Positions 42,480 through 47,742 of a DNA stretch of 47,742 nucleotides are shown piece after piece (position 1 is the first letter of the stretch; every line of letters begins with the position of its first letter). The DNA lies in assembly GCA_017620335.1 (NCBI GenBank), contig JAFZQO010000016.1, positions 1-47,742 on the forward strand. The letters run 5' to 3'. Both the position numbers and the translations under genes were made by a program. Under the pieces are notes generated by a model. The model had not been told where the DNA came from and made no database searches. It saw only the letters and a program-made list of their open reading frames with translations. The DNA comes from Bacteroidales bacterium (GTDB lineage Bacteria; Bacteroidota; Bacteroidia; Bacteroidales; UBA932).

Positions 42480-43903
42480 TCGCTTTCCTCACACTCGGCT
42501 GCAAGCTCAACTACGCCGAGACTTCGACCTACGAGCGCGGCTTCAGGGCCGCGGGGCTCGACGTGGTCCCGTGGCAGGAGAAGGCCGACGTCTATCTGGT
42601 CAACACCTGCACGGTCACCGGCACTTCCGACGCCAAATCCAGGAACCTCGTCCGCAAGGTGCACCGCGTCAACCCCGATGCACGCATCGTCGTGACGGGC
42701 TGCAGCGCGGAACTTCACCGGGCCGAGTTCGAGGCCATCGAGGGCGTTGTGCGCGTCTTCGGCGCCCACGAGAAGTCCCTCGTCGTCCCCGAAACCCTCG
42801 CACTATTAGGTCTTTCAATTACAGATTCGCGTTGGGGTAATGCTTCTTCCGGTCCTTCCCCGGAGGGTACTACCCCGGAAAACTGTGCCACCCTCGGCAA
42901 CATAAGGGGGGGGGACCCATCGCTTGCGATGGGGGGGGCCGAACGAAGTGAGGCGTTTTCATGGGTAGTACCCTCCGGGGAAAAGGGCCGGAACAAAGTA
43001 GTACTCCCGAAGGAAGAAGGCCTCGGAAGAGTGTTCGGGGCGTACAGTACCGGGGAGAGGACGAGATCGTTCCTGAAGGTGCAGGACGGGTGCAACAATT
43101 ACTGCAAGTACTGCACTGTGCCATATGCCAGGGGCGAGAGCCGGAACATACCGGTCTGCGAGTGTGTAAAGTATGCGGAAGCGATTGCTGCAGAGGGCGT
43201 TAAGGAGGTGGTTCTGACGGGGGTTAATACCGGTGATTTCGGCCGGACTACCGGGGAGAGTTTCCTGGATCTGCTGAAGGCGCTGAACGGGGTGGAAGGG
43301 ATCGAGCGCTACCGTATCTCCTCGATAGAGCCCAACCTCATCACTGAAGAGATCGTCGACTGGATAGCGTCCGGGACCAAGTTCCAGCCGCATTTCCACA
43401 TACCGCTCCAGACCGGAAGCGACACGCTGTTAAAGGCAATGGGACGCCACTACGACACGGTATTCTTCGCCGACCGCATAGCCTATATCCGCTCCCGGAT
43501 GGAAGGTCCGGGCAAGCCGAAGGTCTTCTTCGGCATAGACACGATGGTGGGCCTTCCCGGCGAGACCGAAGAGCTCTTCCGCCAGACCTACGACTTCATC
43601 GCCGGTATAAGGCCGGCATTCATACATGTATTCCCCTACTCCCGCAGGCCGGGAACACCCGCGGCTACGATGCCGGGGCAGGTCCCCGAGCGCGTCAAGC
43701 ACGAGCGCGTGCTTGCGCTCGAGGAGCTCTGCGCCCGGCTCCACTCCGACTTCGTCGAGGCGAACCGCGGCATACGCGAGCGAGTCCTATTCGAGTCGAA
43801 GGAGAAGGACGGCAATATGTCGGGATACACGGGCAATTACATACGCATCGTCCGTCCATACGACGAGGCGCTGGTGGGGCGATTGACAGACATAATCATC
43901 TGA
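42473..43903 (+). CDS. mtaB: tRNA (N6-threonylcarbamoyladenosine-C2)-methylthiotransferase MtaB with in-frame repeat insertion
   Basis: A 476-aa MiaB-family enzyme that adds a methylthio group to t6A37 of tRNA. The N-terminal cluster cysteines are C10 (LGCKLNYAE), C46 (VNTCTVTG) and C77 (VTGCSAE); the radical SAM cysteines are C207, C211 and C214 (DGCNNYCKYC). A TRAM-like C-terminus follows. C77 to C207 spans 130 residues, about 50 more than I expect for the family. The excess (about 112-188, Gly/Ser/Pro-rich) is encoded by an inverted-repeat element at 42856-42982 and its flanks. It sits in the same operon as folB, 1.4 kb downstream of tamB, and near tsaD, whose product makes its substrate. 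Confidence 0.92.
   Translation: MVIAFLTLGCKLNYAETSTYERGFRAAGLDVVPWQEKADVYLVNTCTVTGTSDAKSRNLVRKVHRVNPDARIVVTGCSAELHRAEFEAIEGVVRVFGAHEKSLVVPETLALLGLSITDSRWGNASSGPSPEGTTPENCATLGNIRGGDPSLAMGGAERSEAFSWVVPSGEKGRNKVVLPKEEGLGRVFGAYSTGERTRSFLKVQDGCNNYCKYCTVPYARGESRNIPVCECVKYAEAIAAEGVKEVVLTGVNTGDFGRTTGESFLDLLKALNGVEGIERYRISSIEPNLITEEIVDWIASGTKFQPHFHIPLQTGSDTLLKAMGRHYDTVFFADRIAYIRSRMEGPGKPKVFFGIDTMVGLPGETEELFRQTYDFIAGIRPAFIHVFPYSRRPGTPAATMPGQVPERVKHERVLALEELCARLHSDFVEANRGIRERVLFESKEKDGNMSGYTGNYIRIVRPYDEALVGRLTDIII
42856..42982. repeat. Inverted-repeat element inserted in frame in mtaB
   Basis: Perfect 20-bp arms TTCCCCGGAGGGTACTACCC (42856-42875) and its reverse complement (42963-42982) enclose an 87-bp core. 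With a two-base bulge and one mismatch the pairing extends outward to about 42848 and 42994. The core contains a G9 tract (42906-42914), the hairpin CCCATCGCTTGCGATGGG (42916-42933), a G8 tract (42931-42938) and CGAACGAAGTGAGGCG. It is translated as part of MtaB. Confidence 0.85.
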
Positions 43904-43905
43904 GA

Positions 43906-44814
43906 ATGGGCAAGGCGAAACTGACTTTTCTGGGTACGGGCACCTCGCAGGGAGTGCCGATAATAGGTTGCCAGTGTGCGGTGTGCCGCTCGGCGGACCC
44001 GCGCGACAAGCGCCTGCGGTCCGCCGCGCTGGTCGAGTACGGCGGCCTGACCATCCTGGTCGACGCCGGGCCCGATTTCCGCACCCAGATGCTACGGGAG
44101 GGCGTCCGTCATCTCGACGCCATCCTCCTGACGCACAACCACATGGACCATACCGGAGGCCTTGACGACGTCCGTGCGCTGAACTACATAGACCGCAAGG
44201 CCGTCCACATCTACTGCGAGGAGAAGGTCTTGAACACCCTGAAAATCATGTACGGTTACGCCTTCGCCGAGCACAAGTATCCAGGCTCGCCGGAGTGGCG
44301 CATCCACCTCATTGACGACAGGCCCTTCGCAGTCATGCCCGTCGAAGGCGGAGACCTGATCTGGATGCACGAGAAAGGCTACTGCATGCAGATGCCGGAC
44401 GGCTCGATAATTCCTTGCGGCAACGACATCGTGACCTTGGCAAAGAGCCCGACGCCTGAAGCACTCGCCGCCGGCGGCGTGGAGATCATCCCGATCCGCG
44501 GCTATCACGGCCAGATGCCCATACTCGGCTTCCGCTTCGGCAACATCGCCTACATCACCGACATGAGCCGCATCCCTGAGGAGGAATTCCCCAAATTGAA
44601 AGGGCTTAAGCACCTGACACTCAATACAGTCAGTTACCATCCACACCATTCACATTTCAGCCTGGAAGAGGCTGTCGCGATGGCGCAGAAGATTGGCGCG
44701 GAGCACACCTGGCTCACGCACCTCTCCCACACCTTCCCATCACACGACCAGTTCGACCGGGAGCTCCCCGACGACATCTCCCCTGCCTACGACGGCCTCG
44801 TCATCACTGACTGA
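43906..44814 (+). CDS. MBL-fold metallo-hydrolase, PhnP-like
   Basis: A 302-aa metallo-beta-lactamase fold protein. The dinuclear metal motif HNHMDH is at 77-82 (ligands H77, H79, D81, H82), the nucleating loop FLGTGTSQGVPIIGCQCAVC carries the CxCxxC pattern (C22, C24, C27) found in PhnP-type phosphodiesterases, and YITDMSR and HTWLTHLSH supply the later ligands. It probably hydrolyses a small cyclic or nucleotide phosphodiester; the substrate is unknown. It follows mtaB by 2 bp and ends the tamB operon. It is convergent with recQ (6 bp). Confidence 0.9.
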   Translation: MGKAKLTFLGTGTSQGVPIIGCQCAVCRSADPRDKRLRSAALVEYGGLTILVDAGPDFRTQMLREGVRHLDAILLTHNHMDHTGGLDDVRALNYIDRKAVHIYCEEKVLNTLKIMYGYAFAEHKYPGSPEWRIHLIDDRPFAVMPVEGGDLIWMHEKGYCMQMPDGSIIPCGNDIVTLAKSPTPEALAAGGVEIIPIRGYHGQMPILGFRFGNIAYITDMSRIPEEEFPKLKGLKHLTLNTVSYHPHHSHFSLEEAVAMAQKIGAEHTWLTHLSHTFPSHDQFDRELPDDISPAYDGLVITD

Positions 44815-44820
44815 CACGCT

Positions 44821-46752
44821 CTAAATGGACGGGGACGGGAGTTCGCCGGAGTCTATGAGGGAGCGCAGGATGGAGGGCCAGTCGGGAGAGAGGCTGAGCT
44901 GGCGGGACTCGAAGGCGGTGCGCAGGTCGTCTAGGGTGTAGGAGCCGCCGCGGGCGGCAATCTCCTCACGCAGCCAGCGCTCCGTAGCAGCCCGCGGGTC
45001 GGTGCGGCGTGCGGCGGCGCGACAGATGTCGCAGGTGCCGCACGGCTCGCTTTCCTCCTGACCGAAGTACCGCAGGAGGAAATGTGCGCGGCATTCGTCC
45101 GTTTCTGATACGTATTCCTGCATGGCCTGGGAACGCTCGTGATACGCATCCTTCAGCTGGGCATATTTCGACGGGGACAAGGCCACATTGCCCGGACGCA
45201 GGCGGTCGTGATGCAGGAATACTACGCTGGAATGGTCGGAAGGGATGTACCGGATGACATGCTCCAGCGAGAGGTTGTATAGCAGGATGCGGAGCTGGGG
45301 AACCTGGACGCCGCAGGAAGCGGCCAGGGACGCCTCGTTCACAGGCAGCGGGAATGAGAAAATGCCGGGATAGCCGCGCATAAGGGCGTCCAGCAGGTCC
45401 GCCATGCGCCGGTCAGGCAAGTCTATGTCGTACAATGCATTACGGTCAACCGTAATCATCACCCTCGTATCTATGTCGATATCCTCGCTGAAGGTCAGAT
45501 GGTCCTCCCGCTCGAGGTATTTGACCGCATAATGTACGGATGCCTTGTTCAGGTTGGAATGCTTCGCGAACTCCTCGGGGTTGAACTTCAACTGGCGGCC
45601 GATGCCGGTATCATAAGGAATCTGGAAGAATACATGGAGCTTCTGGTAGACATCCTCGATATATTCCAGAGGGGGGAAAGAGACGGTCTCCAGCTGGTGC
45701 AGATGACGTATGTCCGCACCGTTCCAGATCAGGACTGCGAACGAGCGTTGGCCGTCGCGGCCCGCGCGGCCCGCCTCCTGGAAGTACGCTTCCGGGCTTT
45801 CCGGAATCCCGAGATGCACGACAAAACGCACGTCGGGCTTGTCTATGCCCATGCCGAAAGCATTGGTACACACCATGATACGTATGTCGCCCTTCTTCCA
45901 TGCGGCCTGCCTTTCGGAACGGGTCCTGGAGTCGAGGCCCGCATGGTAGAACTCCGCGCTCTGGCCCGAAGCCTTGAGGAAAGCCGCCGTTTCCTCACAT
46001 TTGCGCCTGTTGCGCATATAGACGATGCCGCTCCCCTGCACTCCCCTGCAGACGCTCAGGAGCTGTCCCAGCTTGTCGTCGGACTGCCGTACGATGTAAC
46101 TGAGGTTGGGCCGTTCGAAGCCGCTCTTAAGAAGCATGAAGCCATGCTCGACGGGGCCGCCGGAGCGCTGCGCGGCCTTCACGGCCTCGGGCCGCGCCAG
46201 GCGGCACTGAATGTCCACCGCCACGCGCGGCGTGGCGGTGGCCGTCAGCGCGATTAACGGCGCGGGCACCAGCTCGCGCAAGCGGCCTATCAGCAGGTAG
46301 TCCGGCCGGAAATCATAGCCCCATTGGGAGATGCAGTGTGCCTCGTCCACGACGATGAAGTTGATGTCCAGCACGTCCAGATACGCGCGGAAAAGCGAAG
46401 TGTTGAGACGTTCGGGAGAGACGTACAGGAACTTGAATCCCCCGTAAGCGGCGTTGTTCAGCGTCAGATCCACCTCGCGGCGGTTCATCCCGGCATGGAT
46501 GCAGAGCGCCTTGACGCCTCGGGCATTGAGATTCTGGACCTGGTCCTTCATCAGGGAGACGAGCGGAGTGATGACCAGCGCGAGGCCCTCGCGCATGAGG
46601 GCCGGGACCTGGAAGCACACGGACTTGCCACCTCCGGTCGGGAGTATGGCAAGCACGTCCCGGCCCTCCAGCGCGGCCTCGATGATCTCGCGCTGCATGG
46701 GCCTGAACGAGTCGAATCCCCAGTATTGACGCAGTACTTCCTGAGCGGTCAT
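44821..46752 (-). CDS. recQ: RecQ-family ATP-dependent DNA helicase
   Basis: A 643-aa 3'-5' helicase of superfamily 2 acting in recombination and fork repair. Motif 0 FRPMQREII, Walker A LPTGGGKSVCFQVPAL, the DEAH box VVDEAHCISQWGYDFRP and motif VI QEAGRAGRDGQ are intact; zinc-binding cysteines occur as CRAHFLLRYFG and CGTCDIC. No HRDC domain follows, so it is the short RecQ form. The ATG at 46752 was preferred to one at 46782 because MTAQEVLRQYWGFDSFRP is the family N-terminus. Confidence 0.95.
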   Translation of the reverse strand: MTAQEVLRQYWGFDSFRPMQREIIEAALEGRDVLAILPTGGGKSVCFQVPALMREGLALVITPLVSLMKDQVQNLNARGVKALCIHAGMNRREVDLTLNNAAYGGFKFLYVSPERLNTSLFRAYLDVLDINFIVVDEAHCISQWGYDFRPDYLLIGRLRELVPAPLIALTATATPRVAVDIQCRLARPEAVKAAQRSGGPVEHGFMLLKSGFERPNLSYIVRQSDDKLGQLLSVCRGVQGSGIVYMRNRRKCEETAAFLKASGQSAEFYHAGLDSRTRSERQAAWKKGDIRIMVCTNAFGMGIDKPDVRFVVHLGIPESPEAYFQEAGRAGRDGQRSFAVLIWNGADIRHLHQLETVSFPPLEYIEDVYQKLHVFFQIPYDTGIGRQLKFNPEEFAKHSNLNKASVHYAVKYLEREDHLTFSEDIDIDTRVMITVDRNALYDIDLPDRRMADLLDALMRGYPGIFSFPLPVNEASLAASCGVQVPQLRILLYNLSLEHVIRYIPSDHSSVVFLHHDRLRPGNVALSPSKYAQLKDAYHERSQAMQEYVSETDECRAHFLLRYFGQEESEPCGTCDICRAAARRTDPRAATERWLREEIAARGGSYTLDDLRTAFESRQLSLSPDWPSILRSLIDSGELPSPSI

Positions 46753-46795
46753 GACACTAAATCGATAAAAGTCGCTAAACACTCGCGTTCAAGCA

Positions 46796-46803
46796 CAAAA
46801 GTA
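46796..46803 (-). promoter_or_regulatory. recQ promoter -7 element
   Basis: The minus strand reads TACTTTTG, ending 43 nt before the recQ ATG. No TTTG is visible at -33. Confidence 0.45.
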
Positions 46804-46814
46804 GCGATTTCTTC

Positions 46815-46845
46815 TTTGACTTATTATAAAAAAGAGCTAAATTTG
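46815..46845 (+). promoter_or_regulatory. pckA promoter
   Basis: TTTG (46815-46818), a 19-nt spacer and TAAATTTG (46838-46845) match the Bacteroidota consensus exactly. An AT-rich leader of about 40 nt separates it from the pckA ATG at 46890. Confidence 0.85.
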
Positions 46846-46889
46846 CATGATTGAGAATCAAAAATGTCAAACTAAAAATATTTTTTGCT

Positions 46890-47742
<853 letters not shown>

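Overview
The window looks like a chromosomal segment of a GC-rich member of the order Bacteroidales (phylum Bacteroidota). Three things point there: repeated promoters of the Bacteroidota type (-33 TTTG, 19 nt, -7 TAnnTTTG) with no Shine-Dalgarno sequences, a short (286 aa) primary sigma factor, and gene families typical of the order (long-form urocanate hydratase, epimerase-type threonine dehydrogenase, TonB-tailed BlaR1-like M56 protein, DUF1593 lipoprotein). I cannot name a genus. Nearly all of it is ordinary core chromosome; no prophage, integron, CRISPR array, transposase or toxin-antitoxin locus is visible.

Layout. The left edge is the 5' end of a 16S rRNA gene on the minus strand, with leader and promoter at 204-384. 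Next come a tandem-domain glycosyltransferase (minus), a polyprenol-phosphate mannosyltransferase-like protein (plus), and a minus-strand block 2608-12991: tex, a CBS-type CLC transporter, a small acidic protein, ygiQ, argS, the primary sigma factor and an HtrA protease. A plus-strand replication and tRNA-modification operon follows (dnaN, exonuclease, mnmA; 13139-16619), then cytidine deaminase, a BlaI/BlaR1 pair and nhaA. Positions 20603-29319 hold amino-acid catabolism: kbl diverges from a tight operon tdh-ftcD-hutU-hutH-hutI, linking threonine breakdown (to glycine and acetyl-CoA) with histidine breakdown (to glutamate and a one-carbon unit on folate). After that come a DUF1593 lipoprotein, SRP RNA, a BaiN-like flavoprotein, tRNA-Thr(CGU), an M28 peptidase lipoprotein, a COG2509 flavoprotein, tsaD, and an overlapping operon tamB-rsmI-like-folB-mtaB-MBL hydrolase (to 44814). 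recQ (minus) and the 5' part of pckA (plus) close the window.

No new multi-gene system was found. The most unusual items are small. Two inverted-repeat elements with related cores lie 7 kb apart: one forms the tsaD-COG2509 gap (25-bp perfect arms), the other sits in frame inside mtaB (20-bp perfect arms, with G9 and G8 tracts). tamB lacks an ATG where one is expected; the codon there is ATC. Terminator-like hairpins end just before the ATG of the sigma factor and of the CLC gene, and another stands at the very start of the rRNA leader.

Identifications rest on motifs and remembered family features read from the sequence; no database search was run.
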